From contig MOWL01000009.1 in NCBI GenBank assembly GCA_002110485.1, positions 57,652 to 121,651 of the forward strand: DNA of 64,000 nucleotides. Direction: 5' to 3'. Under the pieces are notes generated by a model, which saw nothing but the letters and a program-made list of their open reading frames with translations, had not been told where the DNA came from and searched no databases. The stretch comes from Emergomyces orientalis (Eukaryota > Ascomycota > Eurotiomycetes > Onygenales > Ajellomycetaceae). Position numbers and translations under genes: made by a program. Numbering within the stretch: the stretch's first letter is position 1; each line of letters starts with the position of its first letter. Of this stretch, positions 20,715-31,066 are shown in pieces.

Positions 20715-22632
20715 GAGGGTAAGTCGTTCCAGGCATTGAATATAGTCGGCTGATATTTTTCGTTTCCGGGTACAAGGCCATTAACGGCGCTGACGTTAAG
20801 CGCCGAAATGCCCAAGCAAATAGTTGGATAGCTCACTTTGAAGTCCATGGTTTCATTGATGAGAAATCCTTCTCTATCTCTCCAATTTGTGCAAAAGATT
20901 GAGGTGTGTTTAGCTGTGCCCTGAGTTTTGCCACAGTCACATAATGGGGAGTCAAATCCTGCGACCCTCATTCTGTTCAGAAACTTGTTCAGACCTATTT
21001 TCTCTGTTCTGATTTGTACTAGAATTGCACTTTGAGCTTTGTGCAGCCCTCTGTGCAGGTTCAGTGTGTTTTTGGAGGGGGATCTGTGAAAGGCTTCCCC
21101 AGGGTTTTCTGTTCTCTTCTCTTTCCATCTGTGTTGCCACCATTCCAGGAGGCAACCTGGGGGGTTTTGTTCTCTGGGTGCATTGCGGTTGGTTCCTGGG
21201 GTCCTCCTGCGCCTCCATTGGGCTTCCCAGCCTGCTGGGAGGGGATCCGGTAGGGGAGAGGCTTCTGTGTGTCTGACTGGTCTTCTTGGTTCTCCAGAGA
21301 GTCGAAGTGTTGTTTGTCTTACCATGTTGCACTTCTCCTGGATGATCCTGGCGATGTGGGAGTCTCTCTTTCTCTGATAGTAGGCAGCCACCTGGGTGTT
21401 GAGGTAAAGGTCCAAGGGGGGAACATGTGCTTCTGTTTCCAGGGCCCTGATGGGGGTTGCTCTGTAGGCTCCTAGAACCGTCCTCAAGCATTGGTTTTGG
21501 ATTTTTTCCAGTTAGTGGGTGATGCCTCTGTTAGATCTATTGCCATCTGCTCTCGGGGAGTGCCACACTGTGGCCCCGTAGGCCAGGGCCGGGCGAACTA
21601 TCATTGTGTATCCTTGCGGGCTTCCTGCATGGGGAGTCCCCAGGTGGAGCCTGTGAACCTTGAGATAGCCTGGCATTGGGTTTTCATTTTCTCCCGGGTT
21701 CTGGTCAGATGCGCAGTCCAGTTTAGGCGAGAGTCTATTTCCACTCCTAGGATTCTGATGGACTTACTGGGTCTGATGACTTGACTCCCCAGTGTGAGGG
21801 TTTGAGACAGGCGATGAGTCCTGGGTTTGCGTGACAGATGTAGGAGACCATATTTTTCTGGGGTGAATCTCGCTCCATGTGTGGAGGCTCACTGCATGCA
21901 TTTCTGGTGGATTCTCTCCAACTTCCTGCAGTTCTCAAGGGTGGACCGGGACCACACCCGTATGTTGACATCGTCTACAAAGCCGATTCCTGATGAGGGG
22001 ATGGACTCATCATTGCATATGTCTATAAGCTCTGAGTTGTAGAAGAGGAAGAGTAGTGGGGATATGGGGGATCCCTGGGGGATTCCAAGTTTCACCTCTA
22101 CCTTCGCAGAGTCCGTGCCATTGAAGTGAAGAGTGGTTTTTCTCTGATTCATGAACGAGTTCACCCATCCTGTTAGTGTTCTGGGGACCCCCTTTTTGTG
22201 GAGGATGTGGACGAGCCTCTGCCCATTTACATTGCCGAAGGCCCCTGTTATATCCATTGCCAGAAGTGTTGCTACCCTTTGTCCTGTGTTCCATGCTGCT
22301 CTTATTTGGCTCACCAGACAGTCCAGTGCTGTGTTCGTTGATCGGCCCTGCCTGGCTCCCATCTGAAGGTCTGGGAGGAGCGCGTGGGATTCCGCGAGAC
22401 TTCTTAGATATGTTGCTGTGACTGCCTCTACTATCTTGCCTATTGTGTCTAGAAGTGCGATGGGTCTCCAAGATTTGGCTTCACTGTAGGTCTCCTTTTT
22501 CGGCTTCCGTAGTACCACTGTGAGGGCTTGTTTGAGGGACTCAGGGTAGTGTTCCCAGTCCCAGCACCCTTGGGTGATGGTCCTCAGGCATTGTACTAGG
22601 GGCTGTCCCATCTCTTTGTATAGAAATTTCAA
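20715..22632 (-). pseudogene. LINE-C ORF2: reverse transcriptase and C-terminal domain
   Basis: RVT_1 reverse transcriptase: WRPIALLDTIGKIVEAV, MGARQGRSTNTAL, LLAMDITGAFGNVN (first catalytic Asp), GIPQGSPISPLLFLFYNSEL and GIGFVDDVNI (catalytic Asp pair), all intact. TGA at 21889-21891 falls at a Trp position (KCMQ*ASTHGARFTP). A shift near 21620 and a TAA near 21505 follow. Then come ATPIRALETEAHVPPLDLYL and the zinc-like CDCGKTQGTAKHTSIFC typical of Tad/I-clade ORF2 ends. ORF1 and endonuclease are missing. Confidence 0.8.
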
Positions 22633-22640
22633 AAAGAAGA
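20715..22640 (-). mobile_element. LINE fragment (LINE-C), Tad/I-like, 5'-truncated
   Basis: Minus-strand second half of a non-LTR retrotransposon, from the start of the reverse transcriptase to the C-terminal Cys/His segment. It begins within the end of the phosphotransferase relic and stops in the intron-like sequence after the Zn2Cys6 fragment. No poly(A) tail and no clear target duplication. End positions are approximate. Confidence 0.7.
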
Positions 22641-22649
22641 GAGTGATAT

Positions 22650-23640
22650 GAGCTGATTTTGCATGCCAAGAACTGACAGAATTTTCGAATACGCTTAAAT
22701 GGGTCTAGCAATTTTTCAATCCAGAGGGCCCAGTCATCGTCCCAACGTAAATAATGCACAAACAGCTAGACAGTACTCCCAGTAACTTGGATACCAACCA
22801 GACTTCTCCCAGTCAAGAATGACAACCTCCAAAGCGCGATTATTGGCAGTCGTCCGCTTGGGGTCACTCCGAATCTTGATATTTTTGCGTTGACAGTCAC
22901 CGTGGGTAAACGTCGGCTTATGGCCACAGAAAATGTGTGGTAGACATTGGCGGTAAAATCTGCCCTAACAAGGCCGGCCGTCATGAGTGTATTTCCGCGC
23001 CATCGCTTCGTTGAGCGCGGCTTCGGTGGTGAATGGACCGTTGATCGTAGTATCGGATCTGTCGGATCCGTTATATTGCCAGTATTCAAGATATTCTTAT
23101 TCAGTACATTCTTATCCTAGCTAGCTACGTACAAAATATATGGCCTTTTTGTGAAATTTAGTGTGCTAGCCAAGAATACTATACGTAATCAATAATAAAC
23201 GATTATAGGGGTGCGTAGACCGGATTCTGCCCGCCGTACGATATACGATGGATATACGGCCGATAAGCCGTTTTTCCGACACGTAGCTTCTGCGTGCGGC
23301 GCCCAAAATATCTCATCAAGAAGGGGTCATTTGCCTATGCTGCCATAGTAACCTGGTGATGGCAACTGGCATGGCTCCTTGTAGTAACCGCGCGGTTTTG
23401 CAACAATAGATTCCTTTTCTCCACTCGTCAAACTCGCGCACAGTTTTGCGAGTGTTTCACCAGCAATATGTTCCATGACAATGTAGCTTTTGCCTGTTTG
23501 TGGGTTTGGGTAGAGAGCATAAACTCGAGGCACAGGGACCTTTGTCATTTCCTGAACAAACAGCATGTTCTCTCCTTCAACAAGGTTAACGCCCTTCCCG
23601 AACTTCACAACATAATGGCCCCTACCAACAATACTAGTTC
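22650..23640 (-). pseudogene. APH-family phosphotransferase (kinase-like), broken
   Basis: Fungal aminoglycoside-phosphotransferase-like protein of unknown substrate. N-terminal lobe at 23620-23327: VKFGKGVNLVEGENMLFVQEMTKVPVPRVYALY and GKSYIVMEHIAGETLAKL. Then TGA after GSIGK. C-terminal lobe: FTTEAALNEAMARKYTHDGRP, TAG, PTFTHGDCQRKNIKI with the HGD catalytic loop, and LEVVILDWEKSGWYPSYWEYC with the metal-binding Asp. A frameshift follows (RWDDDWALWIEKLLDPF). About 200 bases between the lobes (about 23100-23300) are not alignable and may be an insertion. The 3' end merges into LINE-C. Confidence 0.75.
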
Positions 23641-23649
23641 AACATGTCA

Positions 23650-25382
23650 ATACGAGTAGCTCCTCTCTAATTTCTGCTCTCCATGTATTCACATACCGAT
23701 TTTATTTAAAGCACAAGTACTATCTAGTGTATCAGCACATGCATTGATCAAGCTCTCTGACTTCTGAGTTCTCAAGAAGTTTGTTGATATATGTCAAGCC
23801 TCAGTCAAGATCACAGCAACTTAATTATAATTCACTGTTTATGAGTAGTTACATTTTTGGTCTAGAACTCTAAATTTGATATCAGACATTGTGATTTTAT
23901 TCAATCTATTAGCTTCTTGAATGTCTAGATAATATGCAAATACTAGACAGTTCTATATGTTGAACGCCTGTGTACGCTTCCTTTATAAGGCATGTGGCTG
24001 TATGTTAAGTGCTCTTCAACACTCTATATCTAGCCCTCTTTCATAGCCATAACTTTCATACTAATCAAGCTTCTCTATTCTACTCTCTGACACTATATCT
24101 ATGTATCTCACTTACATTATATTTCTCTATCTCATGATTTTGGCTGTGAATACTAACTCGAAATTCTATAATCTAAAATAAATCATTGATGTCTCATAGT
24201 TGTAGTATCTCAGTAGAACAGAAATAAGACATCTATGATGAGATGATTATAATTTTAAGATGTGAGATTGAATAATTTCAGTCTTATAAAAGCTTAAGCT
24301 TTCTGTCATGATTGAAGTCTGTGAAGCCTGGCTCCCGAATCTATGGGTCTGATGAAAAGAGATTAGTAGAGAACTGAGGCCCAGAGGTGATAGTTAATTT
24401 AAAATATATATAATGAATTGCTGTCTTGATAGTTCTAAAAGAGTATTTATATATATATATATATATTTATCTCTTCTTCATTATCATCATTCTTTCTTTC
24501 TCTCTTTCAGTACATTTAATTCTATATTTCTTTCAACATTCTTCTTCATTTGTAATATAATGCTAAAAAAACCGAAAAAGCAAAATTGAGATTTAACAGA
24601 GTATCATGATGCATTTCATTCAGCTGATTCTACTGTCTACTCTCTTGAGTCCGGCTTTGCAAAGTGCTCTGGCTGCACCAAATCTTCAGACTACATCAGC
24701 TTATGTCACACCAGCAGAACTCCTGCCCTTCTGAATGAACATGGTCCTCAGCTATCAACATCTTTGCTGTTGAAGTTGCTAAGTCAATCTCCAGGAAGGC
24801 GACTTGGCCCGAACGCATATAAGAATATTTCCACTCGCCAGCAGCCATGGCTAGGCAGAGAGGTTGAGAATCCCTTTGAGAGAGGGCTGACAGTGGTGGA
24901 GACGCGATGGAGATGCCATCGTCATGATGTTGTTGGATCACATTTCTGTGCAAAAAGTAGTTAAGATCTCTCCTTTCATCAGCATGCAAGCAAGTGCTTA
25001 TGCTGCACTTGCAGGGAGTCAATGATAGGTAGAGACCATGCAGTAGGCTGCACTGAAATAGCTCTGATCCTTGAAGAAGAGAAGATAAGACAGAAATAAA
25101 ACTCGCGAAGAGCTGAGGGAAAGGCTGCGGTAGATGTATTACATGGCATAGATATTCCATTTTGACAGGAATCACGTTCTGCAGTTGTCATGCACGTAAA
25201 TCGGGCTCATGCATGAAGCCGCAAATATGGATACGTGTGCGTGGAAGAAGGTAAGAAGGAGCAGATGGCAAAAAAAGCATTCATCTTCAGCTAACTCAAG
25301 AGTGTGGACATATTACTCCTGTCCCAATGCGCGGTATAATTTCTATAGATAGAAGCTTTTCAAGCGTAAAACCAGTATACAG
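23650..25382. other. AT-rich intergenic region, no confident gene
   Basis: Many TA-rich stretches, an (AT)n run near 24450-24468 and A/T homopolymers. The largest frame (minus, 24696-25175) has no recognisable domain. One short secreted-type ORF is listed separately. Confidence 0.5.
24606..24734 (+). CDS. Possible small secreted peptide ORF (42 residues)
   Basis: Begins with two in-frame ATG codons, MMHFIQLILLSTLLSPALQS, a good hydrophobic signal sequence with a likely cleavage near ALAA. The mature part would be only about 18 residues (PNLQTTSAYVTPAELLPF) before TGA. It contains no Cys. It could be the first exon of a spliced gene, but no convincing donor and downstream exon was found. Signal-like ORFs this short can arise by chance. 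Confidence 0.25.
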   Translation: MMHFIQLILLSTLLSPALQSALAAPNLQTTSAYVTPAELLPF

Positions 25383-27012
25383 CTATACAAAAGATGGCAA
25401 GATGCTGCAAGTGCTGATAATCGCGTTCATCTTCTTCATATAATTGAGCTCCTTATCTGCAAGGTCATCCTGCACCCAAACATGGTTGATCAACGCTCCA
25501 GTTAAAAAGAGTGCACGCGAGGCGGCTGTTCGTTCCGTTCTGGCCATGAGATCAAGAATCATTCGCCGATCCTCCTCTGTTCGTGCCTCGCTGCCCAAAA
25601 TAAACAGCGGGAACTGGCGTTCGCACGACTCTTGGGATGATAAAAGAGCAAGGCCGCACGATGTCCAGTATTGGGTTTGTGAATCAGCCTCAAGGAGGTT
25701 GCCGGTTGTGCGATTGAAATAAACAAGTGTGGCAAGGTGGAAAAGTTCAATGGTTGGGTTTGAGCTTTTGCTTATGGGCAGGAGTTTGATCTGACTGCCG
25801 AGGATTCGCATGGACTGTTCGTACTCACTCCTGTCCCCTGGAGCGGTGATGTCGGGTCCTCTAGCTATAGTATCACATCCATGGGCGAGCAGTCTTAGAA
25901 GGTCATTCAGAATTGATTGTCTTGATTGAAAGATCGAAGCCGATTCCGTAAGCGTTTTGGAATATAGTGGTTGCTCACGATCAGCTCCGCGACAAATTTC
26001 CAGCGGCAAGTATCGAATGCCTCTTCCCCGGCGCCAATGCAAGGCACTGAACCGCGACAATGTATCATGATAGTATACCCAGTCCAGTAGAGCGCCAATC
26101 TCACTGTCTCCACTAAACCTGTGAAGCGAGGAGGAGTTTATGATGTGTTTAGCGCCAGTGATATACCATTTCCATTGGCCCGAGGTGCACGATGCTTTGT
26201 GGATTTCAAACGAGCACAAGAGCATGCCCGCGGCGACGTGCTGGATTGCTTCGGCCTCACCAATATGACTATTCGACGCGGCAGCTAGGGCTTTGATGGC
26301 AGCGATCTTGAACTCAATAGCTTGACCTTGCAACCCGTAGCGATGCAGTGATGACAAGCCCAGCATCGCCTGCCAGACGGCCGTGGCAGATGCGGAGGTA
26401 CTCGCGAGAGCCATGCGAATGAGGATACTTCCCAAATTCATTGGGTCATCGCTGAGAGTTGAGAGAGAACGTGAGGCAGTAGTTTGGACTATATTATTAG
26501 CCCTTTGCTCCGCCAAGTCAGGTTGCGCACTTTACATACAGTACTGAAATAAGTGGACATCTACATCGCCTAGTTTCACTGGGTCAAACGGCGATAGTGG
26601 AGTTTGTGCGAACAGCGCATTTTCTACGTCTGTCAGTTCCCCATCTTTCTGCAATAAGAGAGCGACGTACCTTTGGGTAACACCCCTGATATGTACCGAT
26701 GCAACTTGATGTCCCAGGTCGATGCATTCACCAGGGAGTGCGAGACACGGAGAGTAGCACGTTGACGCAACAGCCCTGCAACCACGGCGCGTCTTGTGTC
26801 GTTGTCTTTCGGCCAGCTGAGACGAAGCTGATAGCCTTGACATACCCGATTTGACCGAGCGCACTGTGTGCACACCGGGATGGCGCGGTCGCAGGAGATT
26901 CGACGATCTATTGCCAGCAAATCGATCAGTTTTGACGGTATTCTGAATGCACAACGCGTTTGGGGAGCTCACCTCTGCAAGTCCCGCAACTTCTTGCCAT
27001 ACTTTCAACCAT
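25383..27012 (-). CDS. Zn2Cys6 transcription factor (Fungal_trans_2-like), possibly frameshifted
   Basis: Nuclear DNA-binding regulator. Exon 1 (27012-26973) joins exon 2 (from 26907) across a 65-base intron, giving CGTCRDRRISCDRAIPVCTQCARSNRVC, a perfect zinc cluster with 2-6-6-2-6 spacing. LVNASTWDIKLHRYIS follows. The last intron (51 bases, GTATGT...TAATAATATAG) joins VHLFQY in frame to FQTTASRSLSTLSDDPMNLG and a long regulatory domain (QAMLGLSSLHRYGLQGQAIEFKIAAIKAL) ending at 25383. Between 26700 and 26660 the frame must change: ISG continues one frame over as GVTQRYVALLLQKDGELTDVENALF. This needs a one-base deletion in GGGG or an intron of under 40 bases. It is divergent from the SDR gene. 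Confidence 0.7.
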
Positions 27013-27423
27013 GAAGACAAGAAGTAGGGCCGCAGAAACTTACCTTGATATTTTGAAGGGCATGGGAGGCCTTGATAACAGCGTCTGGGAGCATCGGCGC
27101 TAATATCCACCCCGGCCAATTCGAGCAATTGGAACATCATCAATGCTGCTGCGATGATCCACTAGCAGCAGAGCTAGGCAACTATTCGCGAACCCAACAC
27201 AATTGGGCAGTCCTGAGATGAGCTTCATGACCATCGCTTTGAAATCAACACATGGGCAACGATCCGCAGCGCTGAGTCTTAGTTGGAGACTATCAGGTTG
27301 AGCTTCACGACCATCGCTTTGAAATCAAAATATTGACAAGATGATGTATATATTCAGCTTCTCTGCAGTTTTTGGGCTCGTATCTTCACCACAAACACCA
27401 GGGCATAAATACAGCTACAAACG
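27013..27423. promoter_or_regulatory. Shared intergenic region between divergent regulator and SDR
   Basis: 411 bases separate the two divergent start codons, so the promoters probably overlap. An imperfect direct repeat is present: TGAGCTTCATGACCATCGC near 27220 recurs near 27300 with one or two changes, followed both times by TTTGAAATCAA. Whether this is a regulator binding site is unknown. Confidence 0.45.
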
Positions 27424-28430
27424 ATGCCTTCCTACGTTGTCACGGGCGCCTCGCGAGGCATTGGTGTAAGTCCCCGGCGCAGCACAAAAGGCTCAAACTA
27501 ACACCGTATTACATCTAGTGGGCCTTTCTTGACCAACTCTCCGTGAATGCAAACAACACTGTAATTGCAATCGTCCGCAACAAGCTCGCAACCGAGCAAA
27601 AGGTGCTGGACAAACTACCAGGACGCCCCAACATTCACGTTCTCGAATCTGACATCACAAACTACGATGCCCTCCAAGCTGCGGCGGCTGATACTGCAAA
27701 GATTACCGGAGGAAGCCTTGACTACCTAATTGCCAATGCCGGCATAATCTCCCATTATGATGCCTATGATCCTATTGGAGTGCTGTGGGTTTGAGTCTCT
27801 GATCCCCATTATCTCCCCCTAATCCCATGACTAACATTGAAGCAGAGGACAGAACCACCGTGCGTTGGAAGACAACCTCCTTGAATGTTTCAAGATTAAT
27901 GTTATTGGACAAATTCACCTCCTCAACATCTTCACCCCGCTCATCCTCAAGGGCCACGCGAAGAAGGTGATAGTCCTGTCAAGCGGCCAAGCCGACCCCA
28001 AGTTGGTGCTGGACTTCAACATCGATGTGGCATCTTCGTATGCAATTAGCAAGGCCGCGCTTAACTTTGCAATTACCAAGTTCCATGCCCAGTATGCCAA
28101 GGACGGGGTGCTGTTTATGAGTATTTCTCCTGGATTGGTAGATACGGGGCATTTAAATGATTGTATGTGTATCTTGTTACCTTTTCTGCGTGGGCTGAGA
28201 AGCAGCTATTTAAGGAGGGGCGTTCTAACGGTTTAGTAGTGACTCCGGCACAATCGGAGTCTGTACGCAAGATGGTGGCGTCCTTTCAGAAATATGCGCC
28301 TGATTTCAAGGGCGCGAGGACTCCAGAGGATTCTGTGAAGGATATGTTGAAGGTCATTGGGCGGGCTAGTCTTGAAAATGGAGGCGGGGGCGTTTTTCTG
28401 TCACACAAGGGCAATCAGCAGTGGCTCTGA
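27424..28430 (+). CDS. Short-chain dehydrogenase/reductase, four exons
   Basis: NAD(P)-dependent oxidoreductase of unknown substrate. Exons 27424-27465, 27519-27784, 27846-28162 and 28237-28430; introns of 53, 61 and 74 bases, all GT-AG and all keeping frame. Motifs: MPSYVVTGASRGIG (TGxxxGxG cofactor loop), DYLIANAGI (NAG) and ASSYAISKAALN (Tyr-x3-Lys active site), with VIVLSSG supplying Ser. The C-terminus has a GGGGVFLSHKG segment. About 272 residues, normal for the family. Divergent from the Zn2Cys6 gene, which suggests joint control. Resembles fungal Nor-1-like SDRs, but this is not proof of function. Confidence 0.85.
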
Positions 28431-29119
28431 GGGGATAGCTTGATGTGAGGATGTGGTAGGAGATGATGCTACTACATCTGGTGAGGTGGTTGCTTTTCAT
28501 AATCTAAGTTTCAACCTTTGCTATCCTTGTTTCTCCTATCTCGCGAGTAGTTTGAATAGTAGCCTCCCTTCCTCCCAGATATCCCACCTAAAAACATCCA
28601 CCCCCTCCAGAAACTGATTATTACGACACATAAGCCCCTAGAAGAGTTTCAGAAAAAGTTCAACAAGCAATCTCTGTCCTTGGAGTACCGGCTTACCAGG
28701 ATATTTAAAGAAAGTCTAGTCCAAGCGAAGCTCAGTTCCAACATGAAGTCGAGCTATTAAAGCAGACACGTTCGAGGAAACGAGTGGGAGGTGAAAGAAA
28801 TGCTCGGAAGCCGGAATCCTTCGGAAGATGTTACAGTGCCATATCAACCAGGGTATAGCGTGGTATTTGAAGTTCTCCCGCATATCTTCGGGGTTTCCAC
28901 AATGTGAACCCCACGAATGCAGGATGACGCCGATGGTTATGAAACGGTTACGAGCGTGGGAAGATACATAAAGTTCGGGGATATTATGTGGGATGGTTGA
29001 ACTCTTCTATTGGGAGGAAACTAGCTAGTAGGAATCACGGAGCGGTTGCATATGCAACGCCACTGAGGCGGCCGTCGCTACAATAGATTAGCTAGCTCCT
29101 TTACCGAATATGAGAAGTT
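28431..29119. other. Intergenic, no gene; one arm of a 17-bp inverted repeat
   Basis: No recognisable ORF. TGTGGGATGGTTGAACT at 28987-29003 is the exact reverse complement of 29219-29235, on the other side of the solo LTR. Confidence 0.5.
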
Positions 29120-29217
29120 TGTGGGAGCCGTGGGCTTCCCAGTACGGACTAGCGCCCTGCACACAGCATATAGCCCCCAGTAGATAGCTGCCAATACAAC
29201 CACTCAGACGTCCAACA
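29120..29217 (+). repeat. Solo LTR (copy 2) with AAGTT duplication
   Basis: 98 bp, TG...CA, flanked by AAGTT at 29115-29119 and 29218-29222, and nearly identical to 6722-6821. It interrupts a minus-strand frame that starts at 29409 and reads on both sides of the LTR (DCGMVEL then LIFGKGAS), so the insertion hit a small ORF or gene remnant of unknown function. Confidence 0.85.
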
Positions 29218-29710
29218 AAGTTCAACCATCCCACAGTCAGCCGCTATGTCATGCTCACCTCCCCTGGGTGACAGCTTGGCAGCATCCGGCCTCGAGCAAA
29301 TGTGCTGGTGATACTGCGCTAGCCCTACCACAAACCGATTTCTGTGGTCCTGTGGCGACCAATGACCCACAGCCAAAACGCCCCCAGGTTTCCCCGCCAT
29401 TTTGATCACGCACGACCATCTAGAAATGTACTGTACATGTTGAAAGGAGTGTGATCCAAAAAGAAGTGTGAACTGAAAGGAGTGCGAGCCGAAAAGGAAT
29501 GCGAGCTGAAAAGAGAATCAGCTGAAGAGAAGGCCAAGCTGAAAAAGGGGCAGGGCCAGACAGAGCGCCAAAGAACCCAGCGAGGCTTGTCCTTGCTTTA
29601 ATTAACTAAGCAATCAACATGTAAGTTAGTTAGACCTTCAACTCTTCCACCTCTTTCCACCACCCATGATTTTCAATATTAGATGCGAGTTTGGCCATAA
29701 AATTTTCTCC
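29218..29710. other. ORF remnant and purine-rich repeat
   Basis: The minus frame 29409-29218 reads KPGGVLAVGHWSPQDHRNRF and similar, unrecognised. At 29440-29560 on the plus strand there is an imperfect tandem repeat of about 21 bases (GAAAAGGAGTGCGAGCTG-like), which in one frame gives a Lys/Glu coiled-coil-like stretch ending in a stop at about 29600. Confidence 0.4.
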
Positions 29711-30290
29711 CTAGTAGCTCTTGATAACATCAGCCTGACGACACATTCCGCAGGTTGCGCCAATGGGGGGAAGGCATTCTGGGCAATACTGATGTCCACA
29801 CAAAAGGGTCCTCCACCCTGATGGAATGGTATAACAGATCTGACATTTACATTGATGCTTCAGCTCACGGACCTCAGTCTCAAGTTTGTCAACCAGCTCA
29901 TTCTTTCTAGTGATTTCTGCGCGCAGGTGCTGCACTTCTTTTTCCAGCACTTTTCTCTTTGCATGCTCTGCCTTGAAAATGTATGAATTCCCTGATTTGC
30001 AGTTTTCTATCTCAATATCAGCAAAGAAAGAGCCCCATCATGAGCCATATGAGGAAGAGTCTTACCAAAACCGTGTCCAAGTTGGGTATTTTATGTTTTT
30101 TCAGTGGTTGCCACATTTTGGAGGGCGCTGGGCCATCAAATAGAGCCTCATACACCGGATAGCTGTAGTCTGTGCAGGGTTTCTTTCTTCGCAGCTTTCG
30201 CGCCGGGGATTGGTGTTCATCCATCTCCGCATCTGAACTGATGATGATAGTGTTATGAAGCCCATCGCGGGGACTATCAGCTGACGCCAT
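29711..30290 (-). CDS. Small RING-finger protein with coiled coil
   Basis: Possible E3 ubiquitin ligase or protein-interaction module. Exon 1 (30290-30066, 75 codons) and exon 2 (30010-29711) are joined by a 55-base GT-AG intron in phase 0; total 174 residues. Exon 1 is acidic then basic (SSDAEMDEHQ, KLRRKKPC). Exon 2 starts with a heptad-like coiled coil (KRKVLEKEVQHLRAEITRKNELVDKLETEVRELKHQ) followed by CKCQICYTIPSGWRTLLCGHQYCPECLPPIGATCGMCRQ. This has the C-x2-C, C-x-H-x2-C-x2-C and C-x2-C spacing of a C3HC4 RING. No lesion is seen and no obvious functional partner lies nearby. Confidence 0.75.
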
Positions 30291-31066
30291 GATTGAAAGA
30301 TGGTTGTGCGCCGGAAATGCGGCTCACACGCTGTTCAAAACCCGTCCATCCGCTTTCAAACAAATGGAAGGATTTTGCGATTGTGTAAGCTATCTTTTCT
30401 TTTAAACATATACAAGTGATCCGTGGTTGAACTTCAGTCATAACTTTCGGCTCCACGGATTATAAAACTTGTTGGTCTGTTCTTGCAATCACGTGGTGGA
30501 ACTGGGTCGGAGACAGTGTCGTCAAAACAGAATCAAATCAGTTTACCTAAGTAATTCACGTTGTAGTCGACTATGTTAGAATTATTTTATGGACAGCATA
30601 ATGCAAAGTGCTTGTAAAAGTGCTGTAGTTTTCATGTACGACTAGGCTGGAGACTTTTGCTGGATTTGTCATCTGAAACTATCTTGGAACTTTCATCGAT
30701 ACAAGCAATGCTGTGAAAGTGAAAAATGGACGTAGTTCAGGAATGACGGAGCGTATGGCGAGACCCAAATGCGGACCACGAGGATGTCCTCACCTTAAGT
30801 CAAGAAACTAAGGAGTCCAACTGAGTTCCGTGGCGCTATTCCTTGACATTTGAGGAGGCATTCCGACGGAGCAATTCCCTACAGCGCTCCAGGCTGGGCC
30901 AACATTCAGTAAAACTTTAATTTAGTTATGCAACACACCACAGTCTGGTGTGAAAAAAGCCCAAAGGCTGCCTGTCGAGACGTAAATATTTGTTATCATG
31001 CGCATAATAGTACATATGAGTATGTGCTGTACCCCAGCCGTCTCATCATTGGTAGAAAAGAAAATA
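30291..31066. other. Intergenic, nothing recognised
   Basis: No ORF of note on either strand; AT-rich patches near 30550-30620 and 30900-31060. It probably contains the promoter of the RING gene and the 3' end of the adenylation pseudogene. Confidence 0.5.
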
